From W0P28-013 sp051878315 (GTDB taxonomy: Bacteria > Bacteroidota > Bacteroidia > Bacteroidales > Paludibacteraceae): DNA of 64,000 nucleotides. The notes beneath the pieces are model-generated. The model ran no database searches, had not been told where the DNA came from, and saw only the letters and a list, made by a program, of their open reading frames with translations. The stretch is from positions 1 through 64,000 of the forward strand of contig JBJEJW010000063.1 in assembly GCA_051878315.1 (NCBI GenBank), read 5' to 3'. The first letter of the stretch is position 1. Every line of letters starts with the position of its first letter. Below, one piece after another: positions 35,001 through 43,421 of this stretch. The translations under genes and the position numbers were made by a program.

Positions 35001-35230
35001 TATTTCTGACTTCTGCTACGACGGCCTTGGGTGTCATTCCTATGATTACCGCCGGTACGGCTTTATGGATGCCGATGGGTGTCATTATCTGTTTTGGCAC
35101 GATTTTTACCCTGCCGTTGGTGGTTACGGTGTTGCCGGTGGCCTATTGGAAGGTGTACGATAAACCCGTGCCTAAAAAAATATCCGCCATGCGGAAAACT
35201 CCTGCCGAAGATGTTGTCCTTTATTATTGA
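32084..35230 (+). CDS. RND-family efflux permease (AcrB/MdtF-like)
   Basis: A 1048-residue inner-membrane pump, full length. It has the duplicated layout of RND proteins: TM1, large periplasmic loop, TM2-6, TM7, second loop, TM8-12. Early text WSLPRMNKDEFPAFTIRQGV and YPGATAEEIEAEVT is typical of the HAE family. TM4 has LGMLVDNSVIVIDGY, the D-N variant of the proton-relay DD motif that many environmental RND pumps carry. The C-terminal half has LGMVSLIGVIVRNAIMMYEY. Substrate unknown: drugs, bile salts or fatty acids are all possible. Adaptor upstream, TolC downstream. Confidence 0.95.
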   Translation: MKNKVRDHIQSAMVSHNVVLFLLLCLTAFGIWSLPRMNKDEFPAFTIRQGVVAAIYPGATAEEIEAEVTGSLEQFLFTYPDIDKELTYSVTEDGVAYIFVELRKSVTDKDAVWAKVRAGLELFRKTSLPQGVLQVVVIDDFGSTSSMLLAVESAERTPRELEGYAKELCARLRTIPAMGKVKIIGQQQEEIAVAIDPDRLSAYNIDQTALMASLATQGFRTISGSMGNAAGGALLHVNSPMQSEYEIGDQVVFSNPVDGSVIHLRDIATISRRYSHAEQFVNYYENGKAPCLIIDMQMVDDNNIVAFGDEIERVLEEARNEMPADLRFHRITDQPKVVDDSVRSFLHDIVLSIAVVILVMLMLFPLRTALVAGSGIPICIFITMGMMYLFGIQLHTVTLAALIVVLGMLVDNSVIVIDGYSNSLDKGYSRWYSASVSTKELFVPMVVATFSIAAMFFPMTHIITGPVGDFVQLFPWTVLFALVASIAYAVWFTPYLCVAFIKPQRKETQSIFAKIQNRFFAWLQTAYEKLLNVCFRLPWLTLAVTFGLVGLGIFLFTQENVQMMPKADRNCFAVEIHLNDGSSVDETALVADSLARMMEADPRITSVTSFVGMASPRFHATYAPQISKPSYAQFIVNTVSCKATEELLEEYQTTGEHLFYNAYIRYKQMDYQAVNAPVEVYFTGDDIPVVAAYMEELKVYLSSKPELMWIHSDYDETVRNVAINLIPEEAERLGVTQAMLSVYLSSAMGGQPVTTLWEGDYGIPVVLYRSGLDTLNYQALGEMLVPTAYPEVWVPLRQVATLTPEWHHSVIGHRNNVRTITLSCDLHGAASQAAVQKDIDVWLAEHPTPEGVAVSMGGLTKNNNDLMPEIIGTLMSALLVMFAVLLYHFKKISVSLLTLSSSVLVVFGSFFGLYIFGLDVSITAILGMVSLIGVIVRNAIMMYEYAEEQHFGPRKLSARDAAYEAGLRRMRPIFLTSATTALGVIPMITAGTALWMPMGVIICFGTIFTLPLVVTVLPVAYWKVYDKPVPKKISAMRKTPAEDVVLYY

Positions 35231-35237
35231 TTGAAAT

Positions 35238-36623
35238 ATGAAACGAATCACAATAATTGCGCTAATGGTATTGTGGTGTTGGGGTGTCGTACCGGTGTTG
35301 GCTGATGTAACGTTGACACTCGACTCCGCGTTGACACTTGCAGCAACAAATAACCGTAGTTTGAAAAAAGCATCGCAGGAGGTATTGCGCGCCAAGGCTG
35401 TCAGGAATGAAGCCCGCAGTAATTATTTCCCACAGGTGCAGTTGCAGGGTGGTGCTTATCATGCACTTGACCCTTTGTTGGAATATAGCGCTTCCGATGT
35501 GCCGAACGCATCTGCGCGTGACTTGTTGAATACGCTTTATGCCGACTATGGAGTGGCTCTTGGTTTGCCCAATTCCATCGCATTGTTGCAACAAACGACG
35601 GTTGCTTCCGCAGTAGCAGTTCAGCCGGTTTATATGGGTGGCAAAATTGTGGCCGGCAATCGTTTGGCGACGGTAGGTACTCAAGCGGCCGAATTGCAAG
35701 CCGAAATAACGGCGCGTGACTTGATGCAGTCGGTGGAAGAGAGTTATTGGCTCGTTGTCGGATTGGAGGAAAAACAACAAACTATCAGTTCTGTCCAATT
35801 GCTGTTGGATACCGTCCATTATCAAGTGGCGAAGGCCATTGAGGCAGGTGTCGCCATGCGAAGCGATCTATTGACGGTCGAATTGCGCCAAAATGAGATT
35901 GCTGCCCAACAACTTCGTCTTCAGAATGGCATCGGGTTGGCGCGTCGTGCGCTTGCCCAAAGTATAGGCGTAGCAGTGGATAGCCTTGGTACGCTGCAAC
36001 CTGTCCCGACTACCGATTCCATTTTGCCTGCTCCTACAACTGACAGCGTGGCTCAACGCCCCGAACACGAACTGTTGGCTCTTCAAGTCAAGGCGGAGCA
36101 ATTACAAAAACGGATGACACTCGCCGAAACTTTGCCGCAAATTGCCGTTGGCGCTACCTATTCCTATGTGGGCTTTAGTTCGTCGAATTATAAAACTGAC
36201 GCTTGTGCGTTACCGTCTGGAGCAGCATGGAATGGTCGACGGAACGGGTTGTTGTTTGTAACGGTGAAAATTCCGCTTACCGATTGGTGGAAAACCGGCC
36301 ATCGTTTACAACAGCATAATGCCCTCATCGAGGAGGCGCGTTTGGAACAGGCCGACCTTACCGAACAAATGGTTTTGCAGGAACAGCAGGCCTACGATGC
36401 CATGACTGAAGCCGCTGCCCAAATTGTGCGTCAACAGACTTCTGTACGTTCGGCCGAAGAGAATCTCCGCCTTTCCCGACTCAATTACAACGCAGGATTG
36501 GCCGGCATTACGGAACTGCTGCAAGCACAAGCATTGTTGTTACAAGCCGAGAACGATTTGACCGACGCTCGTATTGCGTGGCGTGTCAATGCACAACGCT
36601 ACCGCAGACTGACACAACGATAA
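35238..36623 (+). CDS. TolC-family outer-membrane efflux protein
   Basis: A 461-residue outer-membrane channel. The signal peptide ends near PVLADVTLTL. Two OEP repeats follow, with long Ala/Gln/Glu-rich helices (ALTLAATNNRSLKKASQEVL; RQQTSVRSAEENLRLSRLNY) that form the periplasmic tunnel. The conserved YNAGLAGITELLQAQALLLQ near the C-terminus is a TolC hallmark. It starts 7 bp after the permease stop and completes the tripartite pump. A short hairpin within a 43-bp repeat follows. Confidence 0.94.
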   Translation: MKRITIIALMVLWCWGVVPVLADVTLTLDSALTLAATNNRSLKKASQEVLRAKAVRNEARSNYFPQVQLQGGAYHALDPLLEYSASDVPNASARDLLNTLYADYGVALGLPNSIALLQQTTVASAVAVQPVYMGGKIVAGNRLATVGTQAAELQAEITARDLMQSVEESYWLVVGLEEKQQTISSVQLLLDTVHYQVAKAIEAGVAMRSDLLTVELRQNEIAAQQLRLQNGIGLARRALAQSIGVAVDSLGTLQPVPTTDSILPAPTTDSVAQRPEHELLALQVKAEQLQKRMTLAETLPQIAVGATYSYVGFSSSNYKTDACALPSGAAWNGRRNGLLFVTVKIPLTDWWKTGHRLQQHNALIEEARLEQADLTEQMVLQEQQAYDAMTEAAAQIVRQQTSVRSAEENLRLSRLNYNAGLAGITELLQAQALLLQAENDLTDARIAWRVNAQRYRRLTQR

Positions 36624-36630
36624 TAAGAAG

Positions 36631-36673
36631 GCTTATTTTTGGATGAATCCAAATTTTTTGCGACTTTTTTGGA
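36631..36673. repeat. 43-bp dispersed repeat, copy 2
   Basis: It matches the copy at 28486-28528 at 41 of 43 positions. It starts 7 bp after the tolC stop and contains TTTGGATGAATCCAAA followed by TTTTTT. Confidence 0.85.
36638..36660 (+). terminator. Weak terminator after tolC
   Basis: The repeat's core can fold as TTTGGA-TGAA-TCCAAA (6-bp stem, UGAA loop) followed by six T. The stem is short, so termination may be partial. Confidence 0.45.
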
Positions 36674-36705
36674 ATTGATTCCCGAAAAGTTGGGAATAAT
36701 GTGGG

Positions 36706-37569
36706 CTATGTATCGGCATGCAACGGGCGGTGTGCGGTGCGTTTGTTCTCTTTGTCGATTTGGGGCAGTTGCGCTTGCGCTGCCGGCGTGAGGTAGGTTT
36801 GGATAAAACGCTCCCAAACGTACGCAATGGCTGTGGCCGACGGATGTATCATGTCGTCAGCAAAGAAACGGTAGTCGCGCAACTCGTCCAGTACGATTTC
36901 GTAAGCGGGAAAATAACTGACTCGTTCGGCGAAAGTGTGGCTCAGTGCTTCGGTGGCTAACAGTAAAATTGCTTTGTTGGTCTGATTTTCGGGAATGGCG
37001 CCGCGCATGTAACGTACAGGACTGACAGTCAGTATGAAGCGCAATGTCGGGTTGTGTTGCCATAGTTGCGTAAACAGGCGCGTGTAGCGGTCGGTTATTT
37101 CGTCGATGGTGAGCCTGCGGCGCACGAATTTGTTGTTCGGCACTTTGTGGCAGTTGGCAACCACTTGCCCTTCGTACTCGTACACCCACGACGATCCAAA
37201 TGTGATAATTAACAGATTGGTTTGCGATAAATAGGTGCAGGCTTGCAGGTAGCGTTGGTTGATGTTGTCGAGAGTGTGTTCGGGAGTGGCATCCGAAAAA
37301 CTTCCGTGGTGCATCCAACTATGCCACAATTCGTTATGGTAAAATATTTCGTCGGCCGTGAACGGTTTTGCAGCCAACAATCGCTCAATGCTTTGGGCAA
37401 TTGATGTAGGATTGTACAGCACACCGAACGGATTGGTGTCGCACGCAAAACGAAAATCGCGCAATTTTGTGCCGATATTGTCGGCAAAACACGACCCCAA
37501 CAACATAATACGGCTGTCAAAATCTATAATGTGGTGTTTGGGAATTGGTATTTGCGTACGGAAATCCAT
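36706..37569 (-). CDS. GSCFA-domain protein
   Basis: A 287-residue protein of the GSCFA family, a branch of the SGNH-hydrolase fold named after its signature, seen here as IMLLGSCFADNIGTKL near residue 28. The Ser of GSCFA is the presumed nucleophile. Other conserved stretches are TFGSSWVY (~125) and LTVSPVRYMRG (~185), and the C-terminal DDMIHPSATAIAYVWERF supplies the Asp/His pair. SGNH members often act as acyl-esterases or transferases on glycans. It is last in the rdgB-porZ operon, 15 bp after the phosphoethanolamine transferase, which supports a role in surface-polysaccharide or lipid modification. Confidence 0.85.
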   Translation of the reverse strand: MDFRTQIPIPKHHIIDFDSRIMLLGSCFADNIGTKLRDFRFACDTNPFGVLYNPTSIAQSIERLLAAKPFTADEIFYHNELWHSWMHHGSFSDATPEHTLDNINQRYLQACTYLSQTNLLIITFGSSWVYEYEGQVVANCHKVPNNKFVRRRLTIDEITDRYTRLFTQLWQHNPTLRFILTVSPVRYMRGAIPENQTNKAILLLATEALSHTFAERVSYFPAYEIVLDELRDYRFFADDMIHPSATAIAYVWERFIQTYLTPAAQAQLPQIDKENKRTAHRPLHADT

Positions 37570-37584
37570 GTTGCTTGCGATGTT

Positions 37585-39372
37585 TTATTGTTCTGTTGGT
37601 ATTTTAATGAGTTGCATATTGGCATCGAGACCGTAAATGGCTGTGTCCGGTTCGAAATGCTCGGAAGCTAAACTGCGCCGACAGTCGATATTATCGACGT
37701 CAATGTCCCCAAAATCGAGTAACGTATTGAATAGTATCATCGATGATGTTTTGCAGGTAGTGTGTTGTTGCAGTCGGGCTATTTTGTCGGGATACGTTTG
37801 ACGGTAATTGTCCGAATACCACACGAACATTGGTACATGGTATTCGTATGCACTGCCGCCGTATGTTCCGTGGAGCATCAGGTTGCGGTCGTCGTCTAAT
37901 AAGTTTTCGCCATGGTCGCCGATGTAGAGCAAGACGCATGGCAGGTCGGTTGCTTCCAAAATGCTGATGGTGCTGTCCAAAAAGAAATCGGTGTATAGTA
38001 TGGCGTTGTCGTACGAGTTGACGAGCAACGAACGGACTTCGTTGCGCAACGGCTTATTGGTGAGCGATTCTTCGAAAATGGCTCGTAGTTTTTCGGGGGT
38101 GCCGGTATCATTGCCGACAGGTATATTGAAAGCGTGTTGCAAACGGCTGATTTCCGGTTGACTGTTGAGATCGGGTGTGAATTGTGCAAAGTCGGGCGGA
38201 TAGCGGCAGTTGTATTTGTAGTGACATCCCAATGAATGCAGTACAATGAATTCTGGGTTGGTATAGGTGTTGATGAATGGTTGTAAATATTCCAACAGAC
38301 GAATATCCAGATTGGCGTGATTGTTTTTGTCGGAAGGAATGTAATGCGTATAGTCGCACGTTTCGGAGATGCGCATCAGTAGTTGATTGCCGAAACTTTG
38401 GTTGGCTATCCAAGCCGTTTTGTAACCGCTTTCGGCGAAGGCTTCCACTACGGATTTTTCTTGTACATACAATTCCTTGTTTTGAGGCGTGGCCCGCGAG
38501 AGCATAAATGGTACCGATACGGTTGTCAGATTGGCTATGGAATAAATGCTGTCGAATGTGATGAGATTTGAACGTGCGCACAAGCGTGGTGTGGTGTTGC
38601 GCTCGTAGCCGTTGAGGCCGAAATTGCCGTAACGCGCTGTTTCGCCGATGACGAGAACGACGATTTGCCGGTGTGGATGTTGAGGCTGAGTAATGCCGAA
38701 TGAAAAATCGCACAGTTTATCGCCGGCGGCATCAATCGTATGGCGCATACGCACGATAGATGTGGTATGGCGTATCAGATTGAGCGGGAAAACGCGCTCG
38801 CAGGTACTGCGTACTTCGGTGTTAAAATGCTCTTGTTTGATTGGCAGATACCATCGCTTTGCATTGGCGGTCGGTGTGTGTTGTAACGTACCGATGAGGA
38901 ATACGATGGTGAGTATTTCGCAGACCGTTGCTCCCCAACGTTGTTTGTTGGTCAGCATGCGTTTGTTGTCTGTTTTTTTGAATACTAACCAAAAATAGGT
39001 TGTGAAAAACAGAAGTACTCCTACAATGAGTGGCCAACCGGTCGAACAAAGTTCCAAAAATTCCCCCGGTTCGGCTATTACTATTGTGTAAACAAACAAT
39101 AATGACGTAGTGGCTTGGTACATTATCAGATGTACGCATTCTATCAACCCAAGCAGCAGTGTGATGCTGTGCCATACGAAAAAGGCGCGCGTTTTCAGAA
39201 ATATAGCAGGCAGAACTATCCACATGACGCCGACCCACACATACAACAATCGCGCCACTGCGTCGGTCAGGTCGGTGGCAATGCAGGCACCCAAAACGTA
39301 AGGCGTGAATATAATCAGCACTAATAGTGCTTTCAGAATTGTTTGTGATGATATGTGTACGTGTTTCGACAT
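37585..39372 (-). CDS. Phosphoethanolamine transferase family protein (EptA/LTA-synthase-type alkaline phosphatase fold)
   Basis: A 595-residue membrane enzyme. The N-terminal ~170 residues contain five hydrophobic helices. The periplasmic C-terminal part is an alkaline-phosphatase-fold transferase, with the metal site and Thr nucleophile in VIGETARYGNFGLNGYERNT, then SYDNAILYTDFFLDSTI and LYIGDHGENLLDD. This is the layout of EptA/MCR-type enzymes, which add phosphoethanolamine to lipid A or other envelope glycans. It lies 6 bp after the acyltransferase and downstream of porZ, so modification of lipopolysaccharide is a reasonable guess. Confidence 0.88.
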   Translation of the reverse strand: MSKHVHISSQTILKALLVLIIFTPYVLGACIATDLTDAVARLLYVWVGVMWIVLPAIFLKTRAFFVWHSITLLLGLIECVHLIMYQATTSLLFVYTIVIAEPGEFLELCSTGWPLIVGVLLFFTTYFWLVFKKTDNKRMLTNKQRWGATVCEILTIVFLIGTLQHTPTANAKRWYLPIKQEHFNTEVRSTCERVFPLNLIRHTTSIVRMRHTIDAAGDKLCDFSFGITQPQHPHRQIVVLVIGETARYGNFGLNGYERNTTPRLCARSNLITFDSIYSIANLTTVSVPFMLSRATPQNKELYVQEKSVVEAFAESGYKTAWIANQSFGNQLLMRISETCDYTHYIPSDKNNHANLDIRLLEYLQPFINTYTNPEFIVLHSLGCHYKYNCRYPPDFAQFTPDLNSQPEISRLQHAFNIPVGNDTGTPEKLRAIFEESLTNKPLRNEVRSLLVNSYDNAILYTDFFLDSTISILEATDLPCVLLYIGDHGENLLDDDRNLMLHGTYGGSAYEYHVPMFVWYSDNYRQTYPDKIARLQQHTTCKTSSMILFNTLLDFGDIDVDNIDCRRSLASEHFEPDTAIYGLDANMQLIKIPTEQ

Positions 39373-39378
39373 GACGTG

Positions 39379-40392
39379 TTAATGGCTTGAACGGTATTTC
39401 AGAAAATGCTTTTCTACCAAATTCCACGACAGCCACCCCATGGCCAATACACATAAAATGGTGATGGCGAAAGCCAACCATATCGGCATGTTGTCAAAAA
39501 GACCGATGTGAATAAATAATTGTATTATCGGGAAATGCCAAATATAGATACCATACGAAATATCGCCGTATTTCCCGAAATTATTAAGCCATGGCAGCGA
39601 ATAGGCACAATAAATGATAATTAGGCCAAACGTCAACGGGAAGAGATATTCGTATTCGAAATAATATTCGATAGCGGTTATAAGCAGTGCAGGAAGTATC
39701 CATTTGTTTTTGTGCTTGATAATGAGGTCGAAATATGTTTCGGTGAACATCCCGACCACAAAATAGGACATAAATGCCGGCAGTTGATGATTCAATAGAC
39801 TATAGAAGTGATTGTCTTCACCCAAAGCGGTAAATATGTGTCTGTATACGATGGCCGATATATAAATGAGTATCATAAATAGCCAATCGTATTTTCCACA
39901 CTTGCGCATTAAGTATATCAGCAACGGCACAAGCAGATAAAAACCGATTTCAATTTTCAGTGTCCACAATGCACCGTCTACGGCACACATATAATGACCG
40001 TCGAACACGCCTGGCAAACAGGGTTGTAGAAAGTTCAAAAAGCTTAAATTCGCGGCTATATATTGTATGAATTGGTCGCTCGAAAAGTAATCTTTAACCG
40101 GTAATGACGAAATAGCGCAAAATGCTAATGCACAACACATAATGACTGTTACATAAGCCGGCAACAGACGTTTGGCGCGTTTGGCGAAATACGATGCAAG
40201 CGATGTGCTGTTTTTATAACTTCGACTAATCAAAAAGCCGCTGATTATAAAAAAACCGGTAACAGACAGCATAGTGTCTGCAAAAGGTTTCAACACTTGA
40301 TAAGAGGGAATTTGCGTTAAAACAAGGGTATGCCCGACAACTACAATAAATGCAAAAAGGAAACGTAGAAAATCAAAACAATTTTGTTGCAT
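39379..40392 (-). CDS. Acyltransferase 3 family membrane protein (OafA-like)
   Basis: A 337-residue integral membrane protein with about ten helices. It matches acyltransferase family 3: the start NCFDFLRFLFAFIVVVGHTL has the conserved R...H pair, and FFIISGFLISRSYKN follows. The C-terminus SYGIYIWHFPIIQLF also fits. Such enzymes O-acetylate surface sugars (LPS O-antigen, peptidoglycan, exopolysaccharide). Unlike OafA of Salmonella it has no SGNH domain of its own, but a GSCFA (SGNH-fold) gene lies two genes downstream in the same operon. It begins 4 bp after porZ. Confidence 0.9.
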   Translation of the reverse strand: MQQNCFDFLRFLFAFIVVVGHTLVLTQIPSYQVLKPFADTMLSVTGFFIISGFLISRSYKNSTSLASYFAKRAKRLLPAYVTVIMCCALAFCAISSLPVKDYFSSDQFIQYIAANLSFLNFLQPCLPGVFDGHYMCAVDGALWTLKIEIGFYLLVPLLIYLMRKCGKYDWLFMILIYISAIVYRHIFTALGEDNHFYSLLNHQLPAFMSYFVVGMFTETYFDLIIKHKNKWILPALLITAIEYYFEYEYLFPLTFGLIIIYCAYSLPWLNNFGKYGDISYGIYIWHFPIIQLFIHIGLFDNMPIWLAFAITILCVLAMGWLSWNLVEKHFLKYRSSH

Positions 40393-40396
40393 TTTT

Positions 40397-42715
40397 TTAT
40401 TTGTTGATAATCAATATTTTAGTTGTTTCGTGCTGCGTGCCATCGGGGCTGAAACACATGGCGAGGTAAACGCCTGTTGCAACACGTCCGCCACCACGGC
40501 GGTTACCATCCCAAGTGGCGATGCCACCGTTCGATATGGTTTCGTACACAACATTACCGGCAATGTCGGTTATTTTAACGCGTGTGTCGGTTACCAAACC
40601 GGTGATGGTAATTACGCCCGAATAGTCTTCGCGTACAGGATTCGGGAACGCATGCACGTTGGTAAACGTGTCGTTACCTTCGCTTGCATCTGATTGATAC
40701 GAACACAACCCGTTACCTGTGCCAAAAAAGACTTCGCCCGTTTTTTCGTTGATGCCGATGCTGATAATGTTATCGGACAGAAGAGGACTATTGTCGCTGG
40801 TAAAGTGCTCAATTGTTTCGAGTCCGTCCTCCGATACGAGGAATACGCCATTCGATTCTGTTCCTATCCATTTACGATTGGAACCATCTACAGCGATAGC
40901 GTTTATTTGAATGCCGTCCAACAAGTAATCGGCGAGGTTGGTGCCGTCGTTGCGCGGAATTTTGATGCGCGATGTGGTGATGGCGTTGTTCTTGAAAACA
41001 TTATTGGGATTTGTAATAGTAAAAATACCGTTTGTGCCACCAACCCAAATGGAACCTTTGTGGTCTTGGGCTATGGCATAAAGATTGTCGTTTGTAATGG
41101 CATTCCCGTCTTGATCGGTAAATTTCGATACAAACATGGCCTGATCGTCTGTTTGATTTTCTATGGTGCCATTGTCGTCGAACACACCGATGCCTGCAGG
41201 CGAGCGCATACTCAATACCCATTTTTGGTTCGGATTTACGGAAGAAATAAGTAAATGGGGCATACGCTCGATGGACGCGGTAGCGGCATTTTTGATGTTA
41301 ACCATTTTCTTACTTCCCTTTAGCAGTACTTTTATGTTGTTTTTCGATGCCGACAGATTACCTATCCACAGATTGCCTTGTTGGTCAAATTGCAATGCAT
41401 CAACCCAAATATAGGGATACAATTTGTTTAGTACATACGATTCTATACCGCTATTTTCCGGAATGTATTGTTTGATAGGTTTACCATCGAGAAATTCGAA
41501 CAATCCGAAACCGAAACTTGCAGCGTACACATGCGCACTATTGTCGGGGTCGATGGCTACATCCGATATGTCAAGCGGTATTACCCCAAAAGCTTGTTGA
41601 ATATCACCTGCGGAAATATTTTTCCATTGTTGTTCGCGGAATTGCATCACATATCCGGGACGATATTTGAACACGGCTGCATAACCTCCGGGTACAACAT
41701 ATATGCCTTCATCGCTATATCTTATGCGCCACGCATAGTTCACGGCCGGACCATTAGGGCAAAAAATATTGGTACTATTGTCGTTACGACCGATTTTGGC
41801 AATGCCTGCCGTGTTGGCGGCAGTCCAAAAACAATCGTTTACAGCATCGTATTGCACCATGGCAATGCCACTATTGTTGTAGGTGCGTTTGCCGGTTGCA
41901 TCGACCACACTGAATCTGTTGAGTTCCATCAAGTACAAATTGTCGCCATCTGTACCGATGTTACCAATCCCCGAATACAACTGACTCCATGTGCCATTGC
42001 TCTGTTGTTTATACACCGCGCTGTCGTTCTGAAGGACATACAGATTGTCGTTGAACATGGCAAGGTTGATGTTTGTGCCGGTGCTCGGTGTGGTTATGGT
42101 TGTCCAATTCTCGAAATTGGCAAGGTTGGCACCTGACACAGGCGCTTTCATAATGGCCGATTGTGTCGTGGCGTAGAATTGACCATCGTGTTCGAATAGT
42201 GCTGCGACGGCCACGTTTTCGCCGCCGGACCCGATGATATAGGTATCTGTAATTTCTTGTTTCGCAATATTTAGCACCACTATGCCGAAGTCGCACGATA
42301 AATAGGCATAATTGTCGCGACAATAAATGTGATTGATTTTTTTGCTGCCGGCCATATTCTTACGATACAAATCAGTAATGTTGTATATGCCGTTTGGAGT
42401 TATCAAATCGATATTGGCATTGGCGTAGGCCACAACAAGTGTTTCTTGTTGGTCCGAATAAGCGATGTTAACGATGTTATTGTCGTTCAAGCCGGTAATT
42501 TTCGACAACAACTCAATGCCGTGGTCGTCTTTGTCCACATAGTAGAGTGCGCCGTTGCTGATACCATACACTTTTTCGGGCGTTTGAGCGATGATGAGTG
42601 TGTTGCTATAGGCTAAATGTGTGCGCCAACTGCCGATGGCCAATTGGTCGGCGCAAACACTTGCACAAATACAATAAATAATCGCTAAGACTGTGAATCT
42701 TAATTTATTAGTCAT
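40397..42715 (-). CDS. porZ: PorZ-like type IX secretion system beta-propeller protein
   Basis: A 772-residue secreted protein, close to the ~776 residues of Porphyromonas gingivalis PorZ. The signal peptide ends SVCADQ and is followed by LAIGSWRTHLAYSNTLIIAQ, the typical PorZ start. Two beta-propeller domains fill most of the length, with repeats such as GNLWIGN, GSIWVGGTNGIF and RKWIGTESNGVF. The last ~85 residues are a T9SS sorting domain (VHAFPNPVREDYSGVI ... VATGVYLAMCFSPDG). In P. gingivalis PorZ sits on the surface, binds anionic LPS and hands it to the sortase PorU. It overlaps rdgB by 4 bp (ATGA) and precedes two envelope-modifying transferase genes. Confidence 0.88.
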   Translation of the reverse strand: MTNKLRFTVLAIIYCICASVCADQLAIGSWRTHLAYSNTLIIAQTPEKVYGISNGALYYVDKDDHGIELLSKITGLNDNNIVNIAYSDQQETLVVAYANANIDLITPNGIYNITDLYRKNMAGSKKINHIYCRDNYAYLSCDFGIVVLNIAKQEITDTYIIGSGGENVAVAALFEHDGQFYATTQSAIMKAPVSGANLANFENWTTITTPSTGTNINLAMFNDNLYVLQNDSAVYKQQSNGTWSQLYSGIGNIGTDGDNLYLMELNRFSVVDATGKRTYNNSGIAMVQYDAVNDCFWTAANTAGIAKIGRNDNSTNIFCPNGPAVNYAWRIRYSDEGIYVVPGGYAAVFKYRPGYVMQFREQQWKNISAGDIQQAFGVIPLDISDVAIDPDNSAHVYAASFGFGLFEFLDGKPIKQYIPENSGIESYVLNKLYPYIWVDALQFDQQGNLWIGNLSASKNNIKVLLKGSKKMVNIKNAATASIERMPHLLISSVNPNQKWVLSMRSPAGIGVFDDNGTIENQTDDQAMFVSKFTDQDGNAITNDNLYAIAQDHKGSIWVGGTNGIFTITNPNNVFKNNAITTSRIKIPRNDGTNLADYLLDGIQINAIAVDGSNRKWIGTESNGVFLVSEDGLETIEHFTSDNSPLLSDNIISIGINEKTGEVFFGTGNGLCSYQSDASEGNDTFTNVHAFPNPVREDYSGVITITGLVTDTRVKITDIAGNVVYETISNGGIATWDGNRRGGGRVATGVYLAMCFSPDGTQHETTKILIINK

Positions 42716-43296
42716 ATTGATGTGGTTAAAAATTCGTTTAATTTCTGCATGGCGCGTGCACGATGGCTGATGCTGTTTTTGGTCGCTGCCGGCAACTCGG
42801 CAAAGGTTTGGTCATAACCGTCGGGTACAAACAACGAATCGTACCCAAAACCGCCGGTACCACGTTCTTCGGTGACGATGTGCCCTGTAACAATGCCTTC
42901 GAAATAATAAACTGTTTTATTGGCAATCAATGTCACCACGGTGCGGAATTGCGCGCGGCGGTCGCTTATGCCCGATAGCGCAGCCAACAACTTGGCACGA
43001 TTTTTGGCAAAATCGGCAGGCTCGCCTGCATACCGTGCCGAATAAACACCAGGCGCACCATTCAATGCTGCTACTTCTAAACCGGTATCGTCGGCAAAAC
43101 AATCGACACCGAAACGCTCGTTCACATAGCGTGCCTTTTGCAATGCGTTATCTTGCAAAGTGTTACCTGTTTCCGGAATGTCGTCGTGGCAACCGAGTGA
43201 TGATAGTCCAATCAACTCGACTGATGGAGTCAGAATGGCTTTGACTTCGTCCAACTTGTGCGCATTGTGTGTGGCAAAAACCAATTTCTTCAGCAT
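42712..43296 (-). CDS. rdgB: Non-canonical purine NTP pyrophosphatase (RdgB/HAM1)
   Basis: A 194-residue enzyme that hydrolyses dITP, ITP and XTP to monophosphates and keeps them out of DNA. The start MLKKLVFATHNAHKLDEVKA holds the family's THNxxK motif. CFADDTGLEVAAL, TGGFGYDSLFVPDG and SISHRARAMQKL are the other conserved blocks. The frame opens nine codons earlier, but this start fits the family. It overlaps porZ by 4 bp, making it the first gene of the envelope operon. A -7 element lies 24 bp upstream. Confidence 0.96.
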   Translation of the reverse strand: MLKKLVFATHNAHKLDEVKAILTPSVELIGLSSLGCHDDIPETGNTLQDNALQKARYVNERFGVDCFADDTGLEVAALNGAPGVYSARYAGEPADFAKNRAKLLAALSGISDRRAQFRTVVTLIANKTVYYFEGIVTGHIVTEERGTGGFGYDSLFVPDGYDQTFAELPAATKNSISHRARAMQKLNEFLTTSI

Positions 43297-43320
43297 AATA
43301 GGCCTGATTAAAAAGTGGGA

Positions 43321-43328
43321 CAAAGATA
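43321..43328 (-). promoter_or_regulatory. -7 element of the rdgB-porZ operon
   Basis: TATCTTTG on the minus strand, 24 bp before the rdgB start. There is no clear -33 TTTG. Confidence 0.55.
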
Positions 43329-43367
43329 CAAAAAAATAAAGTTTTTGGATAATTTTCGGGACAAGAG

Positions 43368-43398
43368 TTGCAAAATTGTACGCTTTTTGTTACTTTTG
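43368..43398 (+). promoter_or_regulatory. Promoter of rnr
   Basis: TTG at 43368-43370, a 20-bp spacer and TACTTTTG at 43391-43398. The rnr ATG is 23 bp further on. Confidence 0.75.
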
Positions 43399-43421
43399 TC
43401 CTATTAAAAAATGTATGTGGC

